A stretch of 64,000 nt of DNA from CAYSPT01 sp964432985. GTDB taxonomy: Bacteria > Muiribacteriota > CAYSPT01. Below, piece after piece: positions 15,696 through 24,431 of this stretch. A model generated the notes under the pieces. That model was not told where the DNA came from. It saw only the letters and a program-made list of their open reading frames with translations, and did no database searches. Made by a program: the position numbers and the translations under genes. The DNA is taken from contig CAYSPT010000028.1 of the NCBI GenBank assembly GCA_964432985.1, positions 1-64,000 on the forward strand, written 5' to 3'. How positions within the stretch are numbered: the first letter of the stretch is position 1; each line of letters starts with the position of its first letter.

Positions 15696-18011
15696 TTACC
15701 GTCGCAGCAACCTCCACAGCCCGTACAGCATGAGCAGATAGGCCGTAGCCAGTGAAACGGCCAGGCCAGCTGCGTAGTCCGGGGGCCGGAATACGGCTTT
15801 TATCCTTGATGAGCCGGCCGGGACCGGGATACCCCAGAAGCACCCGTTGGCCTTTATCAGTTGTCCCGGACGACCGTTGACGAATATCTTCCAGCCCGGA
15901 TGGTAGACCATGCTCACGAACAGCACCGATGGCAGCATGGCGGTGACATCGATAACCAGATGTTCAGGTTGGATAATCTCGAAGTTGATGGTTTCCGAAA
16001 TGGTCTCACCGGTAGCTGTTTGGGTACTCCCAGTAGCCGTTTGAGTCTCACCGGTAGCTGCTTGAGTCTCACCGGTAGCTGTTTCGGCCACCGGATAGAC
16101 GGGGGGCTCATCCAACAGGATCATCCTGTTCATCACCGGCGCCAGGGCTTTAAGCTCGTTTGACATGGTGTGTGCGCTCACTACCCTGAGGTTCCTTGTG
16201 AGCAGGGCGGGCAGGCCGTCGTTAGTGCTTGATTTGAAAACCTTGAAGGCTCCCGGAGTGGCACCCGGTTTTCTCTCCAGGACCGTGTCGCGGCCTGTGA
16301 GCCGCAGCAGATCGGGTACGGCTTGTGCCGTATTCATGAAATCTGCGTAGTGTTTCAGCTGGAGCGGGTGATACCCGGTTATGGAGGAGTACCCATACAA
16401 AAGGCCGCTGTTGCGGTAGAAAGGATCGCGGTCGTCCACCCGGTGCAGCAGGGTGCGATGCGGTAGGGTCAGCGCCGCTCCGAGTTCCCTGGTGTAAAAG
16501 AAATTATGTGGTTTGGCTTTCGCGAAAACAAGGCACGAAAAAGGAAACAGCATTTCCAGGATGATCAGGCAGGAGCAGGTGATGAGGCGCCACCGCCTGC
16601 TTTTGAAAAGAAGCACGCCGGCCGCCAGAACCAGCAGGTGCAGCGATACCAGCCAGCCAGGGTGCTTGGTGGTGTACAGCCAGACGCATGAACCCAGGAT
16701 GAGAAACCAGACAGCCGCTGAAGCGGCAGGCAGTTTTCGGGCCAGCCCGGCCCCGGACACCACACGCTCGATTCCGTGACAGGTGAAGAAAGCCAGGGAA
16801 AAACAAAATAGGTAGATGAACCGTGCCGGTATTCTGAACCGGTTAAAACCGGGTACCACATGATACAACAGAGTGTAGATCCCTCCTGCCGGACCACACA
16901 CTATGACCAGTGATATGATTGCCAGCGGTAGAAAAAAGAGAATCCCGCGTTTCTTCCGCACAGCGGCCATCACTCCCACCGCCGCCAGGAAAAGAGGCAG
17001 AAGACCCGAATACCCGTGCAGTTCCCAGAAATTAGTCGATCCTCCATGCCGCGTCATGTCGGCGCCCTGAGGGTGATAGACGGGAAACACCATGTTTATG
17101 AATTCTTTTAACCCGTAGGATCCGCTTGACTGGATTTTCTCCAGCGTGTACCCGGTCCTGGTGCTCAGGGCGGAGTTGACGTACAACGGATACAGCTGTA
17201 CGGTTCCCAGGCCCAGTCCGATCAGCAGGGCCGCTGCCGCAGCCACGAGCAGATAAATGGCTGGTTTTTGTCGGTGCGCCCGTAAAAGTCTGATTGCCAG
17301 GTATGCGGTCCAGGCAGCGGTAACCATAACCGTGATCACCGCCATGTTCACGTGAAAGGAAAGAAAAGAGAATCCCAGCAGCAGCCCTGCCAGGATGGCG
17401 TTCGCTGGCAGTCCCGTCCTGGCAAATCGATGCAAAAAAGCCAGGATGGCCGGCAGCCAGATGATGCTGCCGATCATGTCCGTGTGTCGGAGGTGAGCCT
17501 TGAAAAAACCACTGAACACGAATACCAGGCTGCCTCCCGCTGCGGCAGCGGGGGACAAACCGAGTTCCCGGGCCAGGAAGAAAAAAAACACCGCTCCCAG
17601 CATCATATGTATTATGGTGTACACCTGGAGGAGCATGAAAACACCGTTTGCTGACTGGTTTGAAGCAGCCAGAAACAGCGTTGCGCTCAGCGGTGAAAAA
17701 TACGCTACGGTGGGGTCCGACAGAAACGGTGTCCCGCAAAATTGATGCGGGTTCCACAGGGGTACCTCCGGCTGTGTGAATCGGGCTGCGGCCAGCACGG
17801 TGAGAGGGAGCTTCAGCCAGACCACGTCTCCGATGAGGATGCGGTTGGACTCACCAGGCAGAAAAAGAGGGCTGAAGTAGACCGCCGTTATGACGGCCAG
17901 GAAGGACACCGCCAGCAGATCCTTGCGGTGGTGACGCGCGCTTTTTCTGACCGCCGTTATGAAGGACAAAACCGGGTACCGCTTTCCTGCAGTTTTGCCA
18001 AAGAGTATCAA
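15696..18011 (-). CDS. YfhO-like polytopic membrane protein
   Basis: The 771-residue product has about 12-14 hydrophobic segments. The early part has GDVVWLKLPLTVLAAARFTQPEVPLWNPHQFCGTPFL, matching the YfhO/GT-C-like family whose members are proposed to move sugars from lipid carriers to envelope polymers such as teichoic acids. The C-terminal region is a large soluble domain ending in one or two membrane helices. The start appears to be TTG at 18011 with AGGTGA just upstream, so the exact start is tentative. A Thr/Glu/Gln-rich heptad repeat (TGETQ type) interrupts the soluble domain near residue 650. Confidence 0.85.
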   Translation of the reverse strand: MILFGKTAGKRYPVLSFITAVRKSARHHRKDLLAVSFLAVITAVYFSPLFLPGESNRILIGDVVWLKLPLTVLAAARFTQPEVPLWNPHQFCGTPFLSDPTVAYFSPLSATLFLAASNQSANGVFMLLQVYTIIHMMLGAVFFFFLARELGLSPAAAAGGSLVFVFSGFFKAHLRHTDMIGSIIWLPAILAFLHRFARTGLPANAILAGLLLGFSFLSFHVNMAVITVMVTAAWTAYLAIRLLRAHRQKPAIYLLVAAAAALLIGLGLGTVQLYPLYVNSALSTRTGYTLEKIQSSGSYGLKEFINMVFPVYHPQGADMTRHGGSTNFWELHGYSGLLPLFLAAVGVMAAVRKKRGILFFLPLAIISLVIVCGPAGGIYTLLYHVVPGFNRFRIPARFIYLFCFSLAFFTCHGIERVVSGAGLARKLPAASAAVWFLILGSCVWLYTTKHPGWLVSLHLLVLAAGVLLFKSRRWRLITCSCLIILEMLFPFSCLVFAKAKPHNFFYTRELGAALTLPHRTLLHRVDDRDPFYRNSGLLYGYSSITGYHPLQLKHYADFMNTAQAVPDLLRLTGRDTVLERKPGATPGAFKVFKSSTNDGLPALLTRNLRVVSAHTMSNELKALAPVMNRMILLDEPPVYPVAETATGETQAATGETQTATGSTQTATGETISETINFEIIQPEHLVIDVTAMLPSVLFVSMVYHPGWKIFVNGRPGQLIKANGCFWGIPVPAGSSRIKAVFRPPDYAAGLAVSLATAYLLMLYGLWRLLRR
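16002..16085 (-). repeat. Four 21-nt tandem repeats inside the YfhO-like gene
   Basis: Units at 16002, 16023, 16044 and 16065 encode Thr-rich heptads of the type TGETQAA/TGSTQTA. They are in frame and in a soluble loop. Confidence 0.88.
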
Positions 18012-18050
18012 TTCACCTGGAAAAAGTCAAAGGATCCTTATCGGAGGTAT

Positions 18051-18096
18051 CTCCTGATCTAATCAGTTCCTGATTTAATCAGTTCCTGATTTAATC
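18051..18096. repeat. 16-nt tandem repeat in a divergent intergenic region
   Basis: Two full units AATCAGTTCCTGATTT at 18061 and 18077 with partial copies on both sides. They lie between the YfhO-like gene (minus) and the binding-protein gene (plus), where regulatory sequences would be expected. Confidence 0.75.
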
Positions 18097-18257
18097 AATG
18101 TCTGCTGTCTGGAACTATTATGAAGCTATGTGGTAAAATGGCGATATTGCCGGTTAAGTTTTTTTGCATAAAAGCGTACAATTTTACCTGGAAGAACAGG
18201 TGTAGAGCCGAACCGGCTCGCTGGCGGCGGCCGGCCCAAGTAGGGAAAATAGCTGTT

Positions 18258-19259
18258 ATGAGTGAAAAAACAAAACGTTTTGCAGGAACAACCGGGTTGC
18301 TTATCGTACTGTTGCTGATAGCTGGATGCTCCTGTACGGTTAAACGGGAGCTGCCCCTAGAGAAAGTAACCATCGCCGCTTACGCCGGCGACACAACTGC
18401 GCTGGTCTACATCGCGCAGCAGCAGGGCCTCTTCGCCAACCATGGGCTGGATGTCACCATCAAGGACTTCGAAGCGGGTAAGCTGGCCACTGATGCTCTT
18501 CTCAATGGTGAAGCGGACCTGTCCACCGCATCTATCTCCGTGATCATCAGCAACAGTTTCGCATGGCCGGACCTGAGAGTTTTCGGCTCCATCGCCATGG
18601 CGGACATCAACGAGATGGTGGCCCGCAAAGACCGTGGCATCGGGTCTCCCGCCGACCTGAAGGGGAAAAAAATCGGAACGACACGCAAGAGCACCGGCGA
18701 GTTCTATCTCGGCCGGTTTCTTCTCTCACAAGGTCTGCGTTTCGAAGACGTCGAGGTCATCGATAAAAAGCCCGGTGAGATCGTGCAGGGCGTCATCGAC
18801 GGCAGCCTGGACGCCGGGTTCACCTGGGACCCGAACACCTATAACATGAAGCAGGGACTCGGGGACAACGCCATTTCCTGGCCGGGGCAGGGGGGGATGG
18901 ATTTCTACTTCATCCTGATTACCACCGATGGCTGGATCAAGAAGGATCCGTCACTGGCTGAGCGGGTCGTCGCCGCCCTGCTGGAGGCGGAGCAGTATGT
19001 GCGGGAACACAGCGAAGAGGCCAGGGATTTCATACAGCGAAAATTCGCCCTGCAGCCTGATTACATCAAGTATTCCTGGAGAAAGCACACCTTCCAGGTG
19101 AGACTTCCACAGGCCATAATTCTGGCCATGGAAGACCAGGCGCGGTGGAGAATAGAGCATGGTCTGACTGAGGTAAAAGACATCCCGGACTACCTGGATT
19201 ACATCTACCTGACTGCCTTGAAAAAAATCAAACCCGAAGCAGTTTCAATCATCCAGTAA
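18258..19259 (+). CDS. NMT1/SsuA-like ABC transporter substrate-binding lipoprotein
   Basis: The 333-residue product starts at ATG 18258, directly giving a lipoprotein signal with lipobox LLIAGC. The mature part shows the NMT1/THI5-like fold: VTIAAYAGDTTALVYIAQQQ, GLFANHGLDVTI, LNGEADLSTASI, DLKGKKIGTTR and GSLDAGFTWDP. Such proteins capture sulfonates, nitrate, thiamine precursors or similar small molecules for an ABC importer; the ligand cannot be read from sequence. No permease or ATPase gene is adjacent, so it is an orphan here. The 3' end, including the stop, is echoed twice downstream at about 60-nt spacing. Confidence 0.88.
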   Translation: MSEKTKRFAGTTGLLIVLLLIAGCSCTVKRELPLEKVTIAAYAGDTTALVYIAQQQGLFANHGLDVTIKDFEAGKLATDALLNGEADLSTASISVIISNSFAWPDLRVFGSIAMADINEMVARKDRGIGSPADLKGKKIGTTRKSTGEFYLGRFLLSQGLRFEDVEVIDKKPGEIVQGVIDGSLDAGFTWDPNTYNMKQGLGDNAISWPGQGGMDFYFILITTDGWIKKDPSLAERVVAALLEAEQYVREHSEEARDFIQRKFALQPDYIKYSWRKHTFQVRLPQAIILAMEDQARWRIEHGLTEVKDIPDYLDYIYLTALKKIKPEAVSIIQ

Positions 19260-19369
19260 GCTGCAATCTGGACGCCTTGCCAAAGCTCAAACCCAAGCAG
19301 TTTCCATCATCCAGTAATTTGCAATTTAGATGCTTTGAAAAAGCTAAAACCCAAACAGTATCCATTCTT
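19211..19369 (+). repeat. Degenerate 60-nt tandem repeats covering the 3' end of the binding-protein gene
   Basis: Copies start at 19211 (coding), 19271 and about 19329. Each contains a version of GCCTTGAAAAA, AAACCCAAGCAG and CATCATCCAGTAA, so the end of the gene with its stop codon is repeated in decaying form. Confidence 0.85.
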
Positions 19370-19466
19370 TCTACACCTGCAGAGGCAGAGGGCTGGAGCG
19401 CCGGCATTGAATGATGATTTGTCTTCTGGTTGGGTGTAGTTGCCTCGGTGGTGCGCTCTTGCGAGG

Positions 19467-19497
19467 TTGTTCTAAAAAAGGATACAAGGTGTATAAT
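19467..19497 (+). promoter_or_regulatory. Candidate promoter upstream of the ACT/UPF0210 unit
   Basis: TTGTTC at 19467-19472 and TATAAT at 19492-19497, with a 19-nt spacer. It is the best-looking signal before the small ORF and the ACT gene. The rest of 19370-19678 shows no gene. Confidence 0.45.
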
Positions 19498-19678
19498 GGC
19501 CCCATCATACCCGGGAACTTCTTTCACTGATTACCTTAAATAAAGCGCGAGATGATTACTAGCTTTCCATATATACCTTTACAATATGAATGAGCGACTA
19601 TGCCAATCCGCCTATCCCCTATGGTATGCTACAATAATGAGGCTGGCCGAGTGGTGGAAAGGGAGGTCGTGGAAGGCA

Positions 19679-19924
19679 ATGGGGAAACGCGACGAAGACC
19701 GCATAGCCGAAATGACGCCGGGTATTCCCAGCAAGACTCCCGGCGCCTCCCAGCGTGAAATCTACCTTCACCGGCTCGAACCGGAGGACATTGAAATAAT
19801 CGTCAGCCGTTTCCTGGCCCGGCGGGCGAGATGCCGCAGCTGTGAGCGCCCGGGGTGCACCAGCACCTTCTCGTGCAGCCAGGCCGGTAACGGTAGGGGC
19901 CAGGCAGATAACGGTTTGGGCTAG
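19679..19924 (+). CDS. Small hypothetical protein with Cys cluster
   Basis: About 81 residues, starting at an ATG with GGGAGG and GGAAGG upstream. The middle (REIYLHRLEPEDIEIIVSRF) looks like a real helical domain, followed by a Cys-rich segment CRSCERPGCTSTFSC. The C-terminus runs into the 21-nt repeat array, which suggests the end of the gene has been altered. No family was recognised. It lies immediately before the ACT protein gene and might be co-transcribed. It could also be a chance frame. Confidence 0.4.
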   Translation: MGKRDEDRIAEMTPGIPSKTPGASQREIYLHRLEPEDIEIIVSRFLARRARCRSCERPGCTSTFSCSQAGNGRGQADNGLG

Positions 19925-19980
19925 ACCGATAAAGCTTTGAGCCAGGCAGATAAAGGTTTGGGCCAGGCAGAAAAAGGCAA
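19878..19980 (+). repeat. Five 21-nt tandem repeats upstream of the ACT gene
   Basis: The anchor GCCAGG (or GCTAGA) recurs at 19878, 19899, 19920, 19941 and 19962, exactly 21 nt apart. The array ends just before the ribosome-binding site AGGAGGAG of the GTG start at 19997. Confidence 0.9.
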
Positions 19981-19996
19981 ACAGGAGGAGTAACTC

Positions 19997-20653
19997 GTGG
20001 CAGGGAAAAAACGTGCAATTACCTGTGAAGACATACTCGGTGCGGGTAATGGGGGAAGCATCGCTGTCCCGTCCGGTACCATAGTGACCGCCGCCGCCAG
20101 GGAGTTGGCTGCGAAAATGAATGTTGGTATCGAGGGCGGCTCGAGCGCCCAGACTGCTTCTTCCGCGGACCCCGAGCTTGACCAGGACACCGTCCGCAGA
20201 ATCACCAGCAGCGTATTGGCGCACCTGAGGAGGGGAAGGAATGATCCCACCCCGGGAGGTCTCGACAGCCGGGACGTGGAAGAAGTGGTCTCTCAGATAG
20301 TGTCCCTGGTAAAAAAGCACGGGGGCGATGCCGGCGAGGTCATGAAGTCGCTGCAGTGCGAGCGGCCCAACCGGTTTGGCAGCCGGGTAGTTATATCCTC
20401 CGTCGGCCTGGACCGGCCCGGTATCATGTCCACTCTGACCTCCGTTCTGGCGGAATCGGGAGTCAACATCATCGATATCAGCCAGACTATCGTCAAGGGA
20501 TTTTTCACCATGATCATGATCGTTGACGTCTCCAATTCCACCATCAGCTTCACCCGTCTCAAGGAGCTTCTCAACGAGAAGGGCGATGAGCTCGGTGTCA
20601 AGATCATGGCGCAGCACGAAGAGATTTTCGACTACATGCACCGGATTCTCTAG
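19997..20653 (+). CDS. ACT domain protein (UPF0237-like) with N-terminal extension
   Basis: The 218-residue product starts at GTG 19997 with a strong AGGAGGAG. The C-terminal ~90 residues (RVVISSVGLDRPGIMSTLTS, VNIIDISQTIVKGFFTMIMI) form the ACT domain of the UPF0237 family, which usually makes up the whole protein and is thought to bind an amino acid or similar ligand. The first ~60 residues (ITCEDILG...IAVPSGTIVTAAARELA) resemble a short motif seen in microcompartment and cobalamin-related proteins such as EutQ; that comparison is from memory and weak. Residues 65-115 are a helical linker. The gene pairs with the UPF0210 gene downstream, a common association. Confidence 0.88.
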   Translation: MAGKKRAITCEDILGAGNGGSIAVPSGTIVTAAARELAAKMNVGIEGGSSAQTASSADPELDQDTVRRITSSVLAHLRRGRNDPTPGGLDSRDVEEVVSQIVSLVKKHGGDAGEVMKSLQCERPNRFGSRVVISSVGLDRPGIMSTLTSVLAESGVNIIDISQTIVKGFFTMIMIVDVSNSTISFTRLKELLNEKGDELGVKIMAQHEEIFDYMHRIL

Positions 20654-20731
20654 GCCGCCGCTGAATGGTTTGTGCATTGTTCGGGCCGGCCCCCGGTTGC
20701 CCGGTAAACCCCGATGGGAGGTGAGTGGAGT

Positions 20732-22093
20732 ATGGCGTTGAATCCCGAGGAAATCCTGGAAACGGTCCGGATGATCGAGATGGAGAACTTCGATATCAGG
20801 ACGGTCACCCTGGGAGTCAGCCTGCGCGGCTGCGGTCACGCCGATGTGGGCCGCACCTGCGACGACATCTATGCCAGGCTCCACCAGGCCGCCGGCAGTT
20901 TCATCCCCATAGTGGAAGAAGTCACGGAAGAATACGGGATACCCGTTATCAACAAGCGGATAGCGGTGACACCCATTTCGCTGCTGGTGGAGTACGACGA
21001 CCCGCGGGACTATCTTCCCCTGGCCGCCATCCTGGATGCGTCCGCCAAAAGCCTCGGGGTTGATTTTCTGGGCGGGTATACGGCCCTGGTTCAGAAAGGG
21101 GCCACCACCGGCGAGGTCTGCATGACCGAGAGTATCCCCGAAGCCATGGCCATCACCGAGCGTCTCTGCTCGTCGGTCAACGTTGCCAGCACCCGGGCTG
21201 GTATCAACATGAACGCCGTGCGGAAGATGGGTCAGATCATCAAGGAGACGGCCTGGAAGACAGCGGAGCGGGACGGCATCGGGTGCGCCAAACTGGTGGT
21301 CTTCGCCAACGCCGTGGAAGACAACCCTTTCATGGCTGGGGCGTTTCACGGCCCCGGCGAACCGGAAGTGGTGGTCAATATCGGGGTGAGCGGTCCCGGC
21401 GTGGTTTTGACTGCGCTTCGCAGGCTCGGTGAGGCCGATCTGCAGACCGTGGCCGAGGTGGTGAAGCGGACGGTGTTCAAGATAACCCGGGCCGGTATGC
21501 TGGTGGGTCGGGAAGCTTCCCGACGGTTGAACGTACCCTTCGGCGTGGTGGACCTGTCCCTGGCGCCAACGCCGGCGGAAGGAGACAGCGTGGGCGCCAT
21601 TCTCGAGGAAATCGGTCTCGAGGCTGTAGGCGCGCCGGGTTCCACCTGCGCCCTGGCCATGCTGGTGGACGCCGTCAAAAAGGGCGGCATGATGGCCGCC
21701 ACCTCCGTGGGGGGGCTATCGGGCGCTTTTATCCCGGTAAGCGAAGATTCGCAAATGGCCAAAGCAGTGGAGTCAGGGGCTCTGACCATCGAGAAGCTGG
21801 AAGCCATGACTGCGGTGTGCTCTGTGGGTCTGGACATGGTGGTGATTCCCGGCGCCACCCCCGCCGAAACCGTGGCCGGTATCCTGGCCGACGAGATGGC
21901 CATCGGCGTCATCAACGACAAAACCACCGCGGTACGGATCATCCCCGCCCCGGGAAAGGAAGCTGGGGATACCGTCGATTACGGAGGACTTCTCGGCTCA
22001 GCCCCGGTCATGGCGGTAAGCACTGTGAGCTGCAAGCGGTTCATCTCCCGCGGTGGCCGTATCCCCCCTCCCACCAAGGCGGTCCGCAACTGA
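20732..22093 (+). CDS. UPF0210/DUF711 (PFL-like) family protein
   Basis: The 453-residue product matches the family in length and in segments NFDIRTVTLGVSLRGC near the N-terminus, TRAGINMNAVRKMG, KLVVFANAVEDNPFMAGAFH and GVVDLSLAPTPAEGDSV. The fold is related to glycyl-radical enzymes but the function is unknown. I chose ATG 20732, which has GGAGGTGA upstream, over an in-frame start six codons earlier. It follows the ACT gene; in many genomes the two are adjacent, suggesting that the ACT domain regulates or partners the UPF0210 protein. Confidence 0.93.
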   Translation: MALNPEEILETVRMIEMENFDIRTVTLGVSLRGCGHADVGRTCDDIYARLHQAAGSFIPIVEEVTEEYGIPVINKRIAVTPISLLVEYDDPRDYLPLAAILDASAKSLGVDFLGGYTALVQKGATTGEVCMTESIPEAMAITERLCSSVNVASTRAGINMNAVRKMGQIIKETAWKTAERDGIGCAKLVVFANAVEDNPFMAGAFHGPGEPEVVVNIGVSGPGVVLTALRRLGEADLQTVAEVVKRTVFKITRAGMLVGREASRRLNVPFGVVDLSLAPTPAEGDSVGAILEEIGLEAVGAPGSTCALAMLVDAVKKGGMMAATSVGGLSGAFIPVSEDSQMAKAVESGALTIEKLEAMTAVCSVGLDMVVIPGATPAETVAGILADEMAIGVINDKTTAVRIIPAPGKEAGDTVDYGGLLGSAPVMAVSTVSCKRFISRGGRIPPPTKAVRN

Positions 22094-22165
22094 TCAGCAT
22101 TGATGAGAAAAGGCGCTTTCGCATTTCAGGCACATGAGGCATGGACACCACTACGGTACAGAAAT

Positions 22166-22188
22166 CGTTGTAATATTTACAACGTTTT
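22166..22188 (+). terminator. Candidate rho-independent terminator
   Basis: Perfect CGTTGTAA/TTACAACG stem with a 3-nt loop, followed by TTTT, about 70 nt after the UPF0210 stop. It is AT-rich and so moderately stable. Confidence 0.6.
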
Positions 22189-22328
22189 GTTGCTGCACAG
22201 CCCCCGGCCTCTGGTTCGCGGACTTGCCGTGCAAACAAGTACCCTGGCATGCACCGGAAATTAACCTCATAATGCATTGATAGCACCTTTCCCCAATGAG
22301 CCCCCGCTCCGCAAAACACATGTTTTAA

Positions 22329-22357
22329 TTGACACTTTCCGTGCTCACCAGTATAAT
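22329..22357 (+). promoter_or_regulatory. Consensus sigma70 promoter for the clostripain-like gene
   Basis: TTGACA at 22329-22334 and TATAAT at 22352-22357 with a 17-nt spacer, a perfect match to consensus. The predicted 5' leader is about 115 nt and includes the hairpin at 22411-22457. No gene lies in 22094-22481. Confidence 0.85.
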
Positions 22358-22410
22358 TTAATGTCTCGCCACTATATTTTTTATATTATGTGTGTGTTTG
22401 TAACCTTTGT

Positions 22411-22457
22411 GTGGATTCGCTGGTTGATCCCCGATCAAGTCGGGGGACCCGAATCAC
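22411..22457. repeat. Hairpin in the 5' leader of the clostripain-like gene
   Basis: Outer arms GTGGATTCG and CGAATCAC enclose an inner palindrome CCCCGATCAAGTCGGGG. It lies between the consensus promoter and the start codon and may be a dispersed repeat or a regulatory hairpin. Confidence 0.6.
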
Positions 22458-22481
22458 GTTAAATTGATAGGAGTGATTGTT

Positions 22482-23996
22482 TTGAAACGAGTTTTACTGA
22501 CAGTATCATTGGCGATAGCCCTGGCAGTCGGTGCTCTGGGTGTCTCTGAGGTTATGGCGGAAACTATGGCCACCAAGGACTGGACCATCATGGTCTTTCT
22601 CAACGCCGACAACAACCTGGACCGATTCGGCGTATCGGACATGAACGAGATGGAGAAGATCGGCTCCAGCAGCCGGGTCAACATCATCGTGCAGATCGAC
22701 CGCGAGCACGGTCCAGCCAAGCGGTATTACATCAGGAAAGATTCCAGCGGCAGCGTCACCTCTCCGGTCATCCAGGAGTTGGGCGAGGTCAACATGGGTG
22801 ACCACAACGAGCTGGTCAAGTTCGTGGAGTGGGCGGTCAAGAAGTACCCGGCCCGGCGCTACATGCTGGATGTCTGGAACCACGGCGCCGGCTGGAAGCT
22901 GCGCTACGACACACCCATCTACCGCGGAGTGTCTTATGACGATCATCCCTGGGGCTACATTACCACCAGGGAGATGGGCGACGCGTGCAAGCGGATCAAG
23001 CGGATTCTGGGAAAGAACCTGGACATCCTGGGCTACGACTGCTGCCTGATGCAAATGGCCTCGGTGGCCTACCAGGTGATGGGCTGCGTTGATTACCACG
23101 TGGCCTCAGAAGAGGTGGAGCCCGGCGACGGCTGGCGTTACGACACCTGGTTGAAGCACGTGGTGCGCAAGCCCTCCATGTCCGCCGGCGACCTGGCGGC
23201 AAAGATCGTCACCGAGTACACCTCTTCCTACTCGTTCATGTTCTCGGTCACCCAGTCATCGGTGAAGCCCCGGGACCTGAGGTACATGGGGCAGAAGGTC
23301 GAGAAGCTGGTGAAACTTCTGAAAACCACGCCGAATCAGGCCGGGGCTATTTCTTCCGCCCTGAGCAGCGTGCAGAAGTTTTACGACAAGGACTATGTCG
23401 ATCTCTACCACCTGATGGACCTGCTCGAAGAGAACTTCAAACTCGCGGTGCTGCGCAACGCCGTAAAAGATATCAAGTACACCAGGGGTGTGGTGGTCCA
23501 CAAGGAGAGCCACAAAGGCTGGAAAGTCAAAAACTCCCAGGGTCTGGCCATCTACTTCCCGGTGGCCTCGAGGTACCGCCGCGATTACGAGGACCTGGAG
23601 TTCGCCAAGGACAGCAGGTGGCATGAATTTCTCAAAACGTTCTACGACGCCCGGCTGGCCGATTCCTACCGGCGGATGGTGGAACTGAAGGCCGAGCGCT
23701 TGTCGGAAGAGACCGACCCGGAGATACTGGACCGGATCGTCTACATGGAAAAAGAGACCCGGGACTACGTGCAGGCAAAGCTGGCGGAGAAACTGATGGC
23801 CGGGGACTTCAAGGTACTGGACCAGTTGCTCGACTATGCTTCCTCGCTCGATTACGAGGAAGCGGCGGTCCTGCGTCCGGCCCTGAACACGGCCAGGGAG
23901 CTGCTCACCAACGCCGCTCTCGATTCCTCAGACGCGCTTCAGCGGTCCGACCTTTTAAAGACTCTAATGAAGGTCAACACCCAGTTGCGCAAATAA
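22482..23996 (+). CDS. Exported clostripain (C11) family cysteine peptidase
   Basis: About 504 residues. I chose TTG 22482 because TAGGAGTG lies 8 nt upstream and a signal peptide follows (KRVLLTVSLAIALAVGALG...EVMA). The catalytic domain has WTIMVFLNADNNLD, WNHGAGWK (catalytic His) and DCCLMQMASVAYQ (catalytic Cys), and a later KGWKVKNSQGLAIYFP. Known C11 peptidases cleave after Arg or Lys and often self-process. The C-terminal ~150 residues are charged helices not typical of the core. It is a single-gene unit between a consensus promoter and a strong terminator. Confidence 0.92.
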   Translation: MKRVLLTVSLAIALAVGALGVSEVMAETMATKDWTIMVFLNADNNLDRFGVSDMNEMEKIGSSSRVNIIVQIDREHGPAKRYYIRKDSSGSVTSPVIQELGEVNMGDHNELVKFVEWAVKKYPARRYMLDVWNHGAGWKLRYDTPIYRGVSYDDHPWGYITTREMGDACKRIKRILGKNLDILGYDCCLMQMASVAYQVMGCVDYHVASEEVEPGDGWRYDTWLKHVVRKPSMSAGDLAAKIVTEYTSSYSFMFSVTQSSVKPRDLRYMGQKVEKLVKLLKTTPNQAGAISSALSSVQKFYDKDYVDLYHLMDLLEENFKLAVLRNAVKDIKYTRGVVVHKESHKGWKVKNSQGLAIYFPVASRYRRDYEDLEFAKDSRWHEFLKTFYDARLADSYRRMVELKAERLSEETDPEILDRIVYMEKETRDYVQAKLAEKLMAGDFKVLDQLLDYASSLDYEEAAVLRPALNTARELLTNAALDSSDALQRSDLLKTLMKVNTQLRK

Positions 23997-24016
23997 CCTG
24001 GATCTACAACGTTAAA

Positions 24017-24054
24017 ACAGGGGAGAAGGTGTATAGCCTTCTCCCCTGTTATTT
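24017..24054 (+). terminator. Strong rho-independent terminator
   Basis: AACAGGGGAGAAGG and CCTTCTCCCCTGTT form a perfect 14-bp stem with a 6-nt loop and a T-rich tail, 20 nt after the peptidase stop. Confidence 0.9.
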
Positions 24055-24071
24055 GTCCAAGCTCAAATCTC

Positions 24072-24143
24072 GGGGTCAGTCCTTGTAATTTTGGCGTTTT
24101 AATGATTTCATTAACTTAATGCCGAAATTCAAGCACTGACCCC
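24072..24143. repeat. REP-like palindrome, second copy
   Basis: Inverted repeat from GGGGTCAGTCCTTG to CAAGCACTGACCCC with inner arms AATTTTGGC/GCCGAAATT. Related to the copy at 12009-12063 but with a longer loop. The following 24144-24431 is AT-rich with no gene. Confidence 0.8.
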
Positions 24144-24431
24144 ATGTTCATCATACCGATGTGTCCTGAGCAAAGATTATGCCAAAGTTATTTTTCTGTC
24201 ACCCCTGCTCCTTTAAAAAAAATTTGAACTGACCTGACAAACTCGGATTGTGGAAAACTATCAACATTTTTTCAACACTCAAAACCCTTTATTTAAAGGG
24301 CATATAAAGAATGTCGGCCAATTTAGCAAACGGCGTGCCAAAAAAAGATTTAAGTCGGTAAAAAAAAATGACGATACGTTATCTGGAAAGAAGTGAAACG
24401 AGGAAGGCAAACGGAAGGAGAGAAAAGAAAA

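Noticed and set aside
19637..19680. tRNA-like sequence (GGCCGAGTGGTGGAA)
   Set aside because: It resembles the D-arm of Ser/Leu tRNA, but no anticodon stem, T-loop (GGTTCGAATCC) or acceptor stem follows.
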